From Acidimicrobiia bacterium (GTDB lineage Bacteria > Actinomycetota > Acidimicrobiia > Acidimicrobiales > Poriferisodalaceae): a stretch of 64,000 nucleotides of DNA. Within the stretch, counting starts at the first letter, position 1. Each line of letters opens with the position of its first letter. Under the pieces are notes generated by a model that made no database searches, was not told where the DNA came from, and was given only the letters and a program-made list of their open reading frames with translations. The stretch covers positions 62,001 through 126,000 of the forward strand of contig JAJEEO010000019.1 of NCBI GenBank assembly GCA_022820925.1, read 5' to 3'. The position numbers were made by a program, and so were the translations under genes. Shown one piece after another: positions 8,337 through 16,795 of the stretch.

Positions 8337-9211
8337 TCGGCCGTAACGGCGGCCGCCGCTTCGGCTGGGGTCTCGCGGCACTCGGCATGCTGCTGGTGTC
8401 AACTGACTCGTTGTGGGTGCGCGTCTCGGGAGCCGATGCACTGACGATCGCCTTCATCGTGAGCGTGCTGTCACTGTTGCTCTACGGCGCCATGGCCCTC
8501 CGCCAGGCGCCGGCCTCGTGGGCATCGCTGCGGGCCGACACCTGGCCGCTGCTGGCGGTCGGCGTGCTCGGAGCCATCAGCCAGCTCGCATTCATCTCGG
8601 CGATCACCCATACCGAGGTGCCCAACGTGGTGGCGATCGTGGCGTCCACGCCGGTGCTCGGAGCGGCATTCGCGTGGGTGGGCCTGCGTGAGCGGACGTC
8701 ACCTCGCGTCGCGGTAGGCATCGCCCTCACCGTGGTGGGTATCGGCATGGTGGTGTCCACGTCGATCGGTTCGCCCAACCTCCTCGGGGATTTCCTGGCG
8801 CTCGTCGCGGTGATCTGCTTCGCCGCCAGCACGGTCATTTGGCGCCGCCATCGGGACATGAACCGCCTCATGGGGCTGGCCCTGGCGGCGTTGCTGGTGA
8901 TAGTCCCCACCGCCTTCGTGGCCGATCCGGGGGCGCTTGGCGCCCCAGCCTGGTTGGCCATCTTGGCCATGGGCCTGGTGTGCAACCCGCTCGGCCGCCT
9001 GTCTTACAGCACCGCACCCAAGTACGCGCCCGCCAGCGAGGTGGCGCTCTTCGCTCCGGTGGAGACCGTGGCGGGCATCGTCTGGGCGGCAGTCTTCCTG
9101 AGCGAGTACCCAGCTCCCGTCACGGTGGCAGGGGCCGTCGTCGTGATCTTCGGCATGCTGTACGCCACGGTGCTCGACCGCAAAGGCGCAGCGGCGTTCG
9201 GCAGCGACTGA
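8333..9211 (+). CDS. EamA/DMT family transporter
   Basis: A 292-residue integral membrane protein with about ten hydrophobic segments arranged as two EamA repeats, the drug/metabolite transporter fold. The second repeat ends in the usual P-V-E-T-V-A-G-I-V and LSEY-type motifs. GTG 8333 overlaps the stop of the cyclodeaminase-like gene (GTGA). As the last gene of the coupled operon it probably exports or imports the metabolite processed by the two enzymes before it. Cargo unknown. Confidence 0.85.
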   Translation: MIGRNGGRRFGWGLAALGMLLVSTDSLWVRVSGADALTIAFIVSVLSLLLYGAMALRQAPASWASLRADTWPLLAVGVLGAISQLAFISAITHTEVPNVVAIVASTPVLGAAFAWVGLRERTSPRVAVGIALTVVGIGMVVSTSIGSPNLLGDFLALVAVICFAASTVIWRRHRDMNRLMGLALAALLVIVPTAFVADPGALGAPAWLAILAMGLVCNPLGRLSYSTAPKYAPASEVALFAPVETVAGIVWAAVFLSEYPAPVTVAGAVVVIFGMLYATVLDRKGAAAFGSD

Positions 9212-9286
9212 ACGCGGCAGATCTGAGAGGATCCCCCGACCGCCCGAGTCCTCGCCCCACCGTGCGCTCGGATACTGTCCGAAGCC

Positions 9287-10108
9287 ATGGGGTCCCCTGA
9301 CGACGCTCGTGCCGGACCTCCGAAGCGCAAGAGCCGCGTGCCGCGCCAGAAGTACGAGCGTGAGCTTGCACTGCTGCAACAGGAGCTGGCCAACCTCCAG
9401 CGCTGGATCCAGCACCAGGGGCTCAAAGTCGTCGTCATCTTCGAGGGCCGCGATGCCGCAGGCAAGGGCAGCACGATCAAGCGCATCATCCGACGGCTGA
9501 ATCCCCGCATAGTGCGCGTCGTGGCACTGGGCACACCCAGCGACCGGGAGAAAACCCAGTGGTGGTTTCAGCGCTACGTCGAAGAACTGCCGGCGGCCGG
9601 CGAGATGGTGATCTTCGACCGCAGCTGGTACAACCGCGGCCTCGTCGAGCCGGTCATGGGCTTCTGCACAGACGACGAGTACGAGGAGTTCCTGCGCTCG
9701 TGCCCAGAGTTCGAGCGGATGCTGGTGCGCTCGGGCATCATCCTCATCAAGTACTGGTTCTCGATCAGTGACGAAGAGCAGGAGCGCCGATTCCAACGAC
9801 GCATCGTCGACCCGGCGCGCCGCTGGAAGCTCTCACCGATGGATCTCGAAGCCCGTACGCGCTGGGTGGACTTCTCGCGCGCCAAGGACACACTGTTCGC
9901 ACATACCGACATCAAGCAGGCACCGTGGTGGGTTGTCGAAGCCGACGACAAACGCGCCGCACACCTCAACTGCATCGCCCACCTGCTGTCGCAGATTCCT
10001 TATGAGGCGGTGCCCTGGGAGCATGTCGATCTGCCTGACCGGGGTGCGGCCAGCGGTTATGTGCGGCCGCCGATCACCGACCAGACCTTCGTGCCCGAGC
10101 TGTACTGA
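9287..10108 (+). CDS. ppk2: Polyphosphate kinase 2
   Basis: A 273-residue PPK2 family kinase, which transfers phosphate between polyphosphate and nucleotides. The Walker A motif is GRDAAGKGS (residues 54-62), the Walker B-type VIFDRSWYNR follows near 107-116, and the lid region contains RRxxDPxRxWKLSPMDLE. Its length fits single-domain class I enzymes that phosphorylate nucleoside diphosphates. A small hairpin (TCGGA..TCCGA) lies just upstream at 9268-9282. It converges on the SulP gene. Confidence 0.93.
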   Translation: MGSPDDARAGPPKRKSRVPRQKYERELALLQQELANLQRWIQHQGLKVVVIFEGRDAAGKGSTIKRIIRRLNPRIVRVVALGTPSDREKTQWWFQRYVEELPAAGEMVIFDRSWYNRGLVEPVMGFCTDDEYEEFLRSCPEFERMLVRSGIILIKYWFSISDEEQERRFQRRIVDPARRWKLSPMDLEARTRWVDFSRAKDTLFAHTDIKQAPWWVVEADDKRAAHLNCIAHLLSQIPYEAVPWEHVDLPDRGAASGYVRPPITDQTFVPELY

Positions 10109-10130
10109 ACCGTTGTCGCGCCCTTCGTCG

Positions 10131-10145
10131 GGCCGGCTGGCGGCC
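10131..10145. terminator. Possible bidirectional hairpin between ppk2 and SulP
   Basis: In the 44-bp gap between convergent ppk2 and the SulP gene a perfect GGCCG/CGGCC stem with a 5-nt loop is present. There is no U-tract, as is usual in high-GC actinobacteria, so assignment as a terminator rests on position only. Confidence 0.3.
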
Positions 10146-10152
10146 GATCGGC

Positions 10153-11796
10153 TCAGGCCTCGGTGCGCGACTCCATGTTGATCTCGAGCAGCCGGGCGGC
10201 GATGGTGCGAGCCTCGTCGAAGCTCGCCACGAAGTGGTCGCCAGGCACGCGGTGCAGCACATCGAGAGATTGCAGGCTGCCCGAGGGCAGGCTCTCGAGC
10301 CCGATCACGATGCACTCGGTGTCGTGCTCCATCGCTGCATCGATGAGTTGCTCCACCACCAGCGCAGCGCTGTCGTCGATGTAGCTCGTCTCGGTGAAAT
10401 CCAATATGACGACTTCGTGCTCGACGATGTCCTTGCTGATGGCGATGCGCAGCCGGTTCGACGAGGCGACGGTGAAGCTGCCACGCATCTTGACCATGCC
10501 GACCCGGGCAGAGAATGCGTCGAACTGGCTGATGTCCACCCGGTCGCTGTCGGCAAAGAACACTGCGTCGAGCATTGGCACCGACAACACGCTGTCAAGC
10601 TCCAGCCGTTCGAAGCGACGGCTGGCCGCCAGTGCCGCTGCGACGACGCCGGCCGCGATGGCCACCAGCAGGTCGACGAACACCGTGAGGCCGAGCGTCA
10701 GCAGCATCACCAGCATGTGCTCGCGCTGCACCCGGTACAGGTGCGTGATGAGGCGCCAATCGATGAGCGTGAGCCCCAGCCACAGCAGGATTCCGGCGAG
10801 CACCGCATAGGGGATGGCGTCGATGAGCCCGCTGAGCACCACGATCAGCACCAGCGCCAGCGCTGCCGAGATCGCACCTGCAGCACGGGTCTGAGCCCCA
10901 GCCCGGATGTTGGCCCCGGTGGCATCGGGGGAGCCGGCGCCGGCCAGGCCGCCGAACATGGCGGCGACCGCGTTGCCGAGTCCCACGCCGATCAGCTCAC
11001 GATTGGGGTCATGCTGCTGGCCCGTCATGGAATCGGCCTGCGACGCGCTCATCAGGCTGTTCATGGCGCCGACGAGGGCGATGGTGACGGCGGCGCCCAC
11101 AGCGCCCCAGAAGCCCCCTGGGGGCATCTCCATCGCCCAGAACGACGGCGCTTCGATGACCTCGGAGATGCGTGGCGCCCCCTCGAACATGACTGCGCCC
11201 ACGATGACACCGCACGCCAGCGCGCCGGGAACTCGCGGCACGTAGCGCCGCCATCGCCTCGGCCAGCCGGCGCAGATCACGAAGGTGGTGACCGCCAGGC
11301 CGAACGCATGGAAGTCCATGTCGTTCGCGGCGTCGTCCCAATGACGGATCGAATCGATCGGGTTGCCACCGATCGGGTCAGCGCCGAAGAACGGCAGCAC
11401 CTGCATCAGCACCAGCATGACCCCGACGCCGCTGATGAAGCCCGAGGTGACCGAGTGCGGCGTGTACTGCACGAGGCTGCCGAGCCGCAGCAGTCCGATC
11501 AGCAGCTGCAAGATCCCGGCGATGAAGATGATGGCGAAGGCCTCCACTGCGGTGTCGGCGTAACGCACCAGCACGAACGACACCGCGATGGCCACCGGTG
11601 CAGTTGCAGCCGAGATCTGCACGCGGGTGCCTCCGAGCACCGCAGCGGTGAACCCGACGGCGACCGCACCCCACAGCCCGGCAATGGGACCGAGTCCGGA
11701 CACCACGCCGAACGCGAGTGCCAGCGGCAGCACGACGATCGCGGAGACAACGCCTGCTTGCAGGTCAGCACGAAGGCGCTGGGTGTCGTAGTTCAT
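10153..11796 (-). CDS. SulP family anion transporter with STAS domain
   Basis: A 547-residue protein from ATG 11796 (MNYDTQRLRADL). This start aligns with the second SulP copy at 40040 (LNYSAEQLRGDV); an in-frame GTG at 11832 would add 12 residues. About 11-12 membrane segments with the SulP signature region (LPLALAFGVVSGLGPIAGLWGAVAVG in outline, and GGTRVQISAATAP) are followed by a C-terminal STAS domain with the VVILDFTETSYIDDSAA phosphoacceptor-like loop. Likely sulfate, bicarbonate or another inorganic anion; no carbonic anhydrase is adjacent. Confidence 0.88.
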   Translation of the reverse strand: MNYDTQRLRADLQAGVVSAIVVLPLALAFGVVSGLGPIAGLWGAVAVGFTAAVLGGTRVQISAATAPVAIAVSFVLVRYADTAVEAFAIIFIAGILQLLIGLLRLGSLVQYTPHSVTSGFISGVGVMLVLMQVLPFFGADPIGGNPIDSIRHWDDAANDMDFHAFGLAVTTFVICAGWPRRWRRYVPRVPGALACGVIVGAVMFEGAPRISEVIEAPSFWAMEMPPGGFWGAVGAAVTIALVGAMNSLMSASQADSMTGQQHDPNRELIGVGLGNAVAAMFGGLAGAGSPDATGANIRAGAQTRAAGAISAALALVLIVVLSGLIDAIPYAVLAGILLWLGLTLIDWRLITHLYRVQREHMLVMLLTLGLTVFVDLLVAIAAGVVAAALAASRRFERLELDSVLSVPMLDAVFFADSDRVDISQFDAFSARVGMVKMRGSFTVASSNRLRIAISKDIVEHEVVILDFTETSYIDDSAALVVEQLIDAAMEHDTECIVIGLESLPSGSLQSLDVLHRVPGDHFVASFDEARTIAARLLEINMESRTEA

Positions 11797-11881
11797 TGCA
11801 GATCTCGCCACGTAGGTTCGCCCGCTGGTCACAGTAGTTCAGCCCCGGGCGGCTACCTATGAATCAGATCGCCTCAACCCG

Positions 11882-11952
11882 CTGTGTCCAATGGTTCGGC
11901 TGAGCAAGCTCAGCCCCTGTGTCTGATGGTGGGGTTGAGCAAGCTCAACCCC
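11882..11952. repeat. Two tandem hairpin repeats at the 3' end of the SDR gene
   Basis: Two imperfect direct copies of about 35 bp each begin CTGTGTC and end in a hairpin. The first stem is GGCTGAGC/GCTCAGCC (11898-11915), the second GGGGTTGAGC/GCTCAACCCC (11931-11952); each centre is AA. Between copies the stem pair C-G is replaced by T-A on both sides, so pairing is kept. The second hairpin overlaps the stop of the minus-strand SDR gene, consistent with a transcription terminator serving it. Confidence 0.6.
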
Positions 11953-12688
11953 ACATGCCCCCATCGACCGTGAATTCTTGGCCGGTGCAGTAGCTGCTGG
12001 CGTCGGTGGCGAGGAACAGGACGACCCGGCCGACTTCGGCGGGCTCGGCGATACGCCCCAGCGGCACCTGTCGCAGCACACGGCGGGTGCGATCGCTGTC
12101 CTCGGTGAACACGTTGGTCTGCGCCAGCATCTCGGTGTCGATGTAGCCGGGGTGCACCGAGTTCACCCGCACGTTGCGGCGGCCCAGTTCCTTGGCGGCC
12201 GACTTGGTCATGCCGCGCACCGCCCATTTGCTGGCGCTGTAGGCGAATGATCCAGCGGTGCCCATGAGTCCAGCCACCGAGCTGATGTTGACGATCGATC
12301 CTGACTGGGCCTCGGCCATCGCGGCGCCGACCTTCTGCATGCCCAGGAACACGCCGCGGGCATTGATCGCCAGCATGCGGTCGAAGTCGGCCGTGGAGGT
12401 CTTCATCAGCCCCGCGCCTTGGAAGATGCCGGCGTTGTTGACCAGCACGTCGATGCGCCCGTGGCGAGCGAGCACGTCGGCGACTACCGAGTCCCAAGCT
12501 GCCTCATCGGCCACGTCGTGATGCAGGTAGTCGCACCCCAGTTCGCCCGCGGTGCGCTCGCCCTCGTCGTCGAGCACGTCGGTGAGCACCACCGTCGCGC
12601 CCTCGCCGGCAAAGAGCTCGCCTTCGATCGCGCCCTGCCCGCGTGCGCCGCCGGTGATGATCGCAACTCGTCCGTCCAGAAGACCCAT
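11945..12688 (-). CDS. Short-chain dehydrogenase/reductase
   Basis: A 247-residue classical SDR starting at ATG 12688, which has a strong GGGGGAGA ribosome binding site 7 nt upstream; the frame extends further but without support. NAD(P) loop TGGARGQG, the NNAG motif, active-site Ser in ISSVAG and catalytic YxxxK in YSASK are all present, as is the C-terminal FTVDGGMWG typical of FabG-like/20-beta-hydroxysteroid dehydrogenase enzymes. An Asp (TDVLDDEG) after beta-2 suggests NAD preference. Substrate unknown. Confidence 0.88.
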   Translation of the reverse strand: MGLLDGRVAIITGGARGQGAIEGELFAGEGATVVLTDVLDDEGERTAGELGCDYLHHDVADEAAWDSVVADVLARHGRIDVLVNNAGIFQGAGLMKTSTADFDRMLAINARGVFLGMQKVGAAMAEAQSGSIVNISSVAGLMGTAGSFAYSASKWAVRGMTKSAAKELGRRNVRVNSVHPGYIDTEMLAQTNVFTEDSDRTRRVLRQVPLGRIAEPAEVGRVVLFLATDASSYCTGQEFTVDGGMWG

Positions 12689-12977
12689 CTGCCGTCTCCC
12701 CCTTGCTGGTACCACGCCCCTTGTCGGGACTGACGGCGAGACATTAGACGGTGAGCTCGCATCGCTCGGGTGTAGCGCGCGGCACGACACGCATCGATAA
12801 CGCAACCGGCGTCGCTGGCACCATCCTCGGCGAGCCTCCATGTCAGCGGCCCGATGCAGCCCGGGTCAGATCATGTGCAGACACCCTCATCCACAGGAGC
12901 TAATGTGAGACTTCCCTTACTGGAGGCGGGCAGCCTCAGCCATCCACATCCTCGGACGCACTGGGGCTGCCCGCCGT

Positions 12978-13100
12978 ATGGGGAACACGATGGAATTCAC
13001 GAGCGTGTGGTGGCTGATCTCCAGCCTGGCGTTCTGGACTGGCTTGGTCGTGTTGGTCGGATGGGCCGCGGCCCGGTACCGCAGGCGGCACCGCACCTGA
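12978..13100 (+). CDS. Possible small membrane protein (36-40 aa)
   Basis: In the 566-bp gap between the SDR and MFS genes a short frame encodes one hydrophobic helix followed by a basic tail: SVWWLISSLAFWTGLVVLV then ARYRRRHRT. ATG 12990 (36 residues) has GGGGA about 6 nt upstream; ATG 12978 is in frame and adds four residues. Positive-inside topology is credible for an N-out single-pass protein and resembles the membrane part of actinobacterial SHOCT-type small proteins, but without their C-terminal motif. It may be a chance frame. The rest of the gap (12689-12977, 13101-13254) shows no supportable gene. Confidence 0.35.
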   Translation: MGNTMEFTSVWWLISSLAFWTGLVVLVGWAAARYRRRHRT

Positions 13101-13254
13101 GCGACGCAGCCCTCGCACTCAGTCGCGACCGGCAGCCTGCAGCTCGCTCAGGAGGCCCGTGAGGCGCTCGCCGTCGTCGTGTGCGAACGGCGGTCGCCGG
13201 TGACCGATGCCGTCGATGCGCATCTGTGGGACGGCGGCCATAGGGTGCGCTGCG

Positions 13255-14580
13255 ATGCGGACGGGCGACGCCCCGAGCGCGACAACGGGCGCGCCTGACG
13301 AGGTCGCTGCGACCGGAGACGGTCCGATGCAGCGCTTCGGCCTGAACTTCGTGCTGGTCGCGACGATGGTGCTCGGCCCGTTCCCGATCATGGCGCCAGC
13401 GGTGGTGGCGGTCGACCTCATCGGCGATCTCGGCATCACCACCGGTGCGTTCAGCGTCGCCCTCACCGCCAACACCGTCGTCGCAGCACTCTTCGCGCCG
13501 CTGTCAGGCCGCATCACCGATCGGATCGGGCCCAAGGTGTCCACGGTGCTCACGATCGGCACGGCCAGCGTGGGTCTGTTCGGCATGGCCTTCGCACCCG
13601 ATCTGTGGTGGCTCATGGCATCGGCGGCCTTTTCGGGCCTCGGTCAAGGCTGGTGCAATCCGGCCACCAACAAGCTCATCGCCGAGCGCGTCCCGGAGGG
13701 CCGTCGCGGCACCATCACCGGCCTGAAGCAGTCCGGTGTCATGTTCGGCACGTTCCTCTCGGGTGCCACCCTGCCCACGCTGGCCACGCTGTTCGGCTGG
13801 CGCTGGGCGACCGGCGTCTACGGCGTGGTGTCGCTGGTGTGCGCGCTGGGCATCGCTCTGTGGTTGCGGCCCGACACGCACACCGACTCCGAGCCGGCGT
13901 TTGCCTACGACGCGCCATCAGGTGCAGTGTTCAGCGTGGCACCACTGGCCCCGAGGGTGGTGCGGATGACCGACTCGGAGCGTCGGTTCATCATCACCAT
14001 CGCCTGGTTCTCGCTGCTCATGGGCAGCGTCGTCGGCGGCGTCGGCCGCTTCCAGATCCTCTTCGCCGAGGAATCATTGGGCTGGTCCAATTTCTGGGCG
14101 GGAGCGGCCAGCGCACTGGCAGGCGTGACGGCCGGAGTGTCGCGCATCTGGTGGGCCCGTCTCACCGAGCGACGAGTGCACCCCGCAAGCGCGTTGGCCA
14201 TCCAATCCGCATTCACCGTGGTGGCGATGGTGCTCTTGCTCGGCGCGACCACCTTCCACGGCAGTTTGATGTGGGTGATGTCCGTGCTGGCCGGCTTCAC
14301 GATGATGTCGTGGAATGCCGTCGCGATGCTGGCCATCATCACCGGTGTTCCCGTCGCGCTGGCCGGCCGGGCGTCGGGCATTGTCATGCTCGGCTTCATG
14401 TCCGGGCTCAGCATCGGAGGGTTGGCCACCGGCTTCATCGCCGAGTGGGCGGGCGGTTTCGATTTGGTCTGGTGGGGATTCGCAGCGCTCGCTGGCGGCG
14501 CGACCTTGCTCGCGCTGATCATGCGCCGGCAGGGCCGCGGCGCCCCAAACACCTCCCCGCTGGGCTTCGAAGGGGTGTGA
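13255..14580 (+). CDS. MFS transporter
   Basis: A major facilitator protein of about 441 residues with 12 hydrophobic segments and the loop 2-3 motif GRITDRIGPKVS. ATG 13255 is used; ATG 13327 (MQRFGLNF) has GGAG upstream and may be the true start, since residues before it are polar and low in conservation-like features. The linker between halves is about residues 205-245. It precedes hmgA by 24 bp on the same strand, so a role in uptake of an aromatic acid such as homogentisate or tyrosine-derived acids is plausible but unproven. Confidence 0.85.
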   Translation: MRTGDAPSATTGAPDEVAATGDGPMQRFGLNFVLVATMVLGPFPIMAPAVVAVDLIGDLGITTGAFSVALTANTVVAALFAPLSGRITDRIGPKVSTVLTIGTASVGLFGMAFAPDLWWLMASAAFSGLGQGWCNPATNKLIAERVPEGRRGTITGLKQSGVMFGTFLSGATLPTLATLFGWRWATGVYGVVSLVCALGIALWLRPDTHTDSEPAFAYDAPSGAVFSVAPLAPRVVRMTDSERRFIITIAWFSLLMGSVVGGVGRFQILFAEESLGWSNFWAGAASALAGVTAGVSRIWWARLTERRVHPASALAIQSAFTVVAMVLLLGATTFHGSLMWVMSVLAGFTMMSWNAVAMLAIITGVPVALAGRASGIVMLGFMSGLSIGGLATGFIAEWAGGFDLVWWGFAALAGGATLLALIMRRQGRGAPNTSPLGFEGV

Positions 14581-14604
14581 TCGGCGCGACCTAGGCTGAC
14601 GGCC

Positions 14605-15927
14605 ATGGGGGACGACTTCGGCATCGAGTACCAGAGCGGCTTCGGCAATGAGCACGTCACCGAGGCAGAACCCGGTGTGCTGCCGATCGGTCAGAACAGC
14701 CCTCAGCGCGTCACCTACGACCTGTACACAGAGCAGCTGACCGGCAGCGCGTTCACCGCCCCGCGGGCGGACGCGTTGCGCACCTGGATGTACCGGATCC
14801 GACCGTCGGTACGCCACGTCACTGCGCTGCGCGACATCGAGGCCCCCAACCTGCGCACCTCGCCCTGCCGTGAAGGCACGCCGCCGGTGGCGCAGCTGCG
14901 CTGGAGCCCGATCGGGGTTCCCGGCGAGCCGCTGAGCTGGCTCGAGGGCCTGTGCACCCTCGCGGCCAACGGCGACGCTCACCTCGGCACGGGTGCCGCG
15001 ACGCACCTGTACGTCGCCAATCGCTCCATGGACGACGAGGTCTTCGCCAACGCCGACGGCGAGATGCTGATCCTGCCCCAGCAGGGCGCGCTGCGACTGG
15101 TGACCGAGCTCGGCACCCTCGCCGTCGGGCCTGCGGAACTGGCCACGGTGCCACGCGGCGTCAAGTTCCGCGTCGATCTGATGGAGGAGTCCGCCCGGGG
15201 CTACGTGTGCGAGAACTACGGTGCCCCGTTCCGGCTGCCCGATCCGGGGCTGATCGGCGTGGACGCGCTCGCCATGCCCCGCGACTTCCTGTTCCCGATG
15301 GCTGGCTACGAGACTGATGATCGACCCACCCGGCTGGTCTTCAAGCATGGCGGCCGCCTGCTCGAGACCCATCTGCCGCACTCGCCGCTCGACGTGGTGG
15401 CCTGGCACGGCAACTTCGCCCCCTACAAGTACGACCTGCGCAACTACTGCCCGCTCGGCCCGCTGCTGTTCGACCACCCGGCGCCGTCCATCTGGACACT
15501 GCTGACATCTCCATCAGACACAGCGGGCACCGCCAACGTCGACTTCGTGCTGTTCCGTGAGCGCTGGGCCGTGCAGGAGCACACGTTCCGCCCGCCCTGG
15601 TACCACTCCAACGTGATGAGCGAGCTGATGGGGCTCATCGAGGGCACCTACGACGCCAAGCCCGAGGGGGGATTCGAGCCCGGCGGCGTCAGCATCCACA
15701 ACGCCTTCCTGCCGCACGGCCCCGACATCGAGGCCTACGACGCCGGCACCACCGCCGAGCTCGAACCCCGGCGGATGGCTGACATGCTCGCCTTCATGTT
15801 CGAGTCCCGCTACCCATGGATCCCCACGGCGTGGGCGGCCGGCCTGCCTGAGCTGCAGAGCGACTACGCAGACGCCTGGACGCCGCTCGACGACCGCAGC
15901 ACCCTCCGTCGCAACGGCGACGGCTGA
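14605..15927 (+). CDS. hmgA: Homogentisate 1,2-dioxygenase
   Basis: A 440-residue enzyme opening the homogentisate ring to maleylacetoacetate in tyrosine/phenylalanine breakdown. The N-terminal YQSGFGNEH signature is present. The iron ligands known from the human enzyme can be placed: H334 in WYHSN, E340 in MSE, and H371 in LPHGPD. Full length for the family. No fumarylacetoacetase or maleylacetoacetate isomerase is adjacent; the neighbours are an MFS permease upstream and an SDR downstream, so the pathway's remaining genes must lie elsewhere. Confidence 0.95.
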   Translation: MGDDFGIEYQSGFGNEHVTEAEPGVLPIGQNSPQRVTYDLYTEQLTGSAFTAPRADALRTWMYRIRPSVRHVTALRDIEAPNLRTSPCREGTPPVAQLRWSPIGVPGEPLSWLEGLCTLAANGDAHLGTGAATHLYVANRSMDDEVFANADGEMLILPQQGALRLVTELGTLAVGPAELATVPRGVKFRVDLMEESARGYVCENYGAPFRLPDPGLIGVDALAMPRDFLFPMAGYETDDRPTRLVFKHGGRLLETHLPHSPLDVVAWHGNFAPYKYDLRNYCPLGPLLFDHPAPSIWTLLTSPSDTAGTANVDFVLFRERWAVQEHTFRPPWYHSNVMSELMGLIEGTYDAKPEGGFEPGGVSIHNAFLPHGPDIEAYDAGTTAELEPRRMADMLAFMFESRYPWIPTAWAAGLPELQSDYADAWTPLDDRSTLRRNGDG

Positions 15928-15954
15928 GCACTTGCCCCGCTGGATCGTCGACGG

Positions 15955-16767
15955 ATGACTGCGACACGGGCGACTGCGGACTTGGGCGGCCGGGTCGCGA
16001 TCGTCACCGGCGCTGGTGCACGCGGCGACGGGATCGGCAACGGCCGGGCGGCGGCGATCCTGCTGGCCGAGGCCGGTGCGCACGTGCTCGCCGTGGACCG
16101 CAAGCCCGAGCTCGCTGAAGCCACGGTGGGGATGATCACCGCCGAGGGGGGCAGCGCCGTCGCCGTCGGTGCCGATGTGACCGTCGAAGTTGACTGCGAG
16201 GCCATGGTGGAGGCCGCTCTCGACCAGTGGGGCCGGCTGGACATGTTGGTGAACAACGTCGGCATCGGCAGCGACGGCACAGTGGTGACGGGCGCTGTCG
16301 AGGCGTGGCAGCGGGTGATGGACGTGAACCTCACCTCGATGGTGCTGGCATCTCGTCACGCCATTCCGGCCATGATCGAGCACTCAGGCGGGGGAGCCGT
16401 CGTCAACATCTCGTCGATCTCGGCGCTGCGGCCCCGGGGCATGACGGCGTACTCGACCTCCAAGGGGGCGATCATGGCGCTCACCGCCGCCATGGCCGTC
16501 GATCACGGCGCCGATGGCGTACGGGTGAATTGCGTGGCCCCCGGACCCGTGCGCACACCGCTCGTCGGCGGCGACGACATGCCCCCCGAGCTCGCCGAGG
16601 CTCGTCGACGGGCCAGCGTGCTGAAGATCGAGGGCAACGGCTGGGATGTGGGTGCAGCAGTGCGGTTCCTGTGCACTGACGAGGCCCGCTATATCACCGG
16701 CCACACGCTGGTCGTCGATGGCGGCGTGACCCTGCGAGGACCTTCACGGGCCTCGCCGCGGGGCTGA
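15955..16767 (+). CDS. Short-chain dehydrogenase/reductase
   Basis: A 270-residue SDR beginning 28 bp after hmgA. The cofactor loop is extended (TGAGARGDGIGNGRA), as in SDRs acting on acyl or aromatic substrates; the NNVG motif, Ser in ISSISAL and YSTSKG supply the catalytic set. Asp in VDRKPE after beta-2 suggests NAD. C-terminal LVVDGGVTL is typical. Possibly co-transcribed with hmgA, but homogentisate breakdown does not need an SDR, so its role is open. Confidence 0.87.
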   Translation: MTATRATADLGGRVAIVTGAGARGDGIGNGRAAAILLAEAGAHVLAVDRKPELAEATVGMITAEGGSAVAVGADVTVEVDCEAMVEAALDQWGRLDMLVNNVGIGSDGTVVTGAVEAWQRVMDVNLTSMVLASRHAIPAMIEHSGGGAVVNISSISALRPRGMTAYSTSKGAIMALTAAMAVDHGADGVRVNCVAPGPVRTPLVGGDDMPPELAEARRRASVLKIEGNGWDVGAAVRFLCTDEARYITGHTLVVDGGVTLRGPSRASPRG

Positions 16768-16795
16768 GCCGGCCGCCAGCTGTCGCGCTCGTCGG

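Noticed and set aside
10234-11862. A 542-residue plus-strand frame across the SulP gene
   Set aside because: Glu/His/Arg-rich shadow; the minus strand encodes a clear SulP-STAS protein.
12854-13162. A 102-residue frame in the SDR-MFS gap
   Set aside because: No ribosome binding site, no hydrophobic pattern or domain; the overlapping 36-residue membrane frame is more protein-like.
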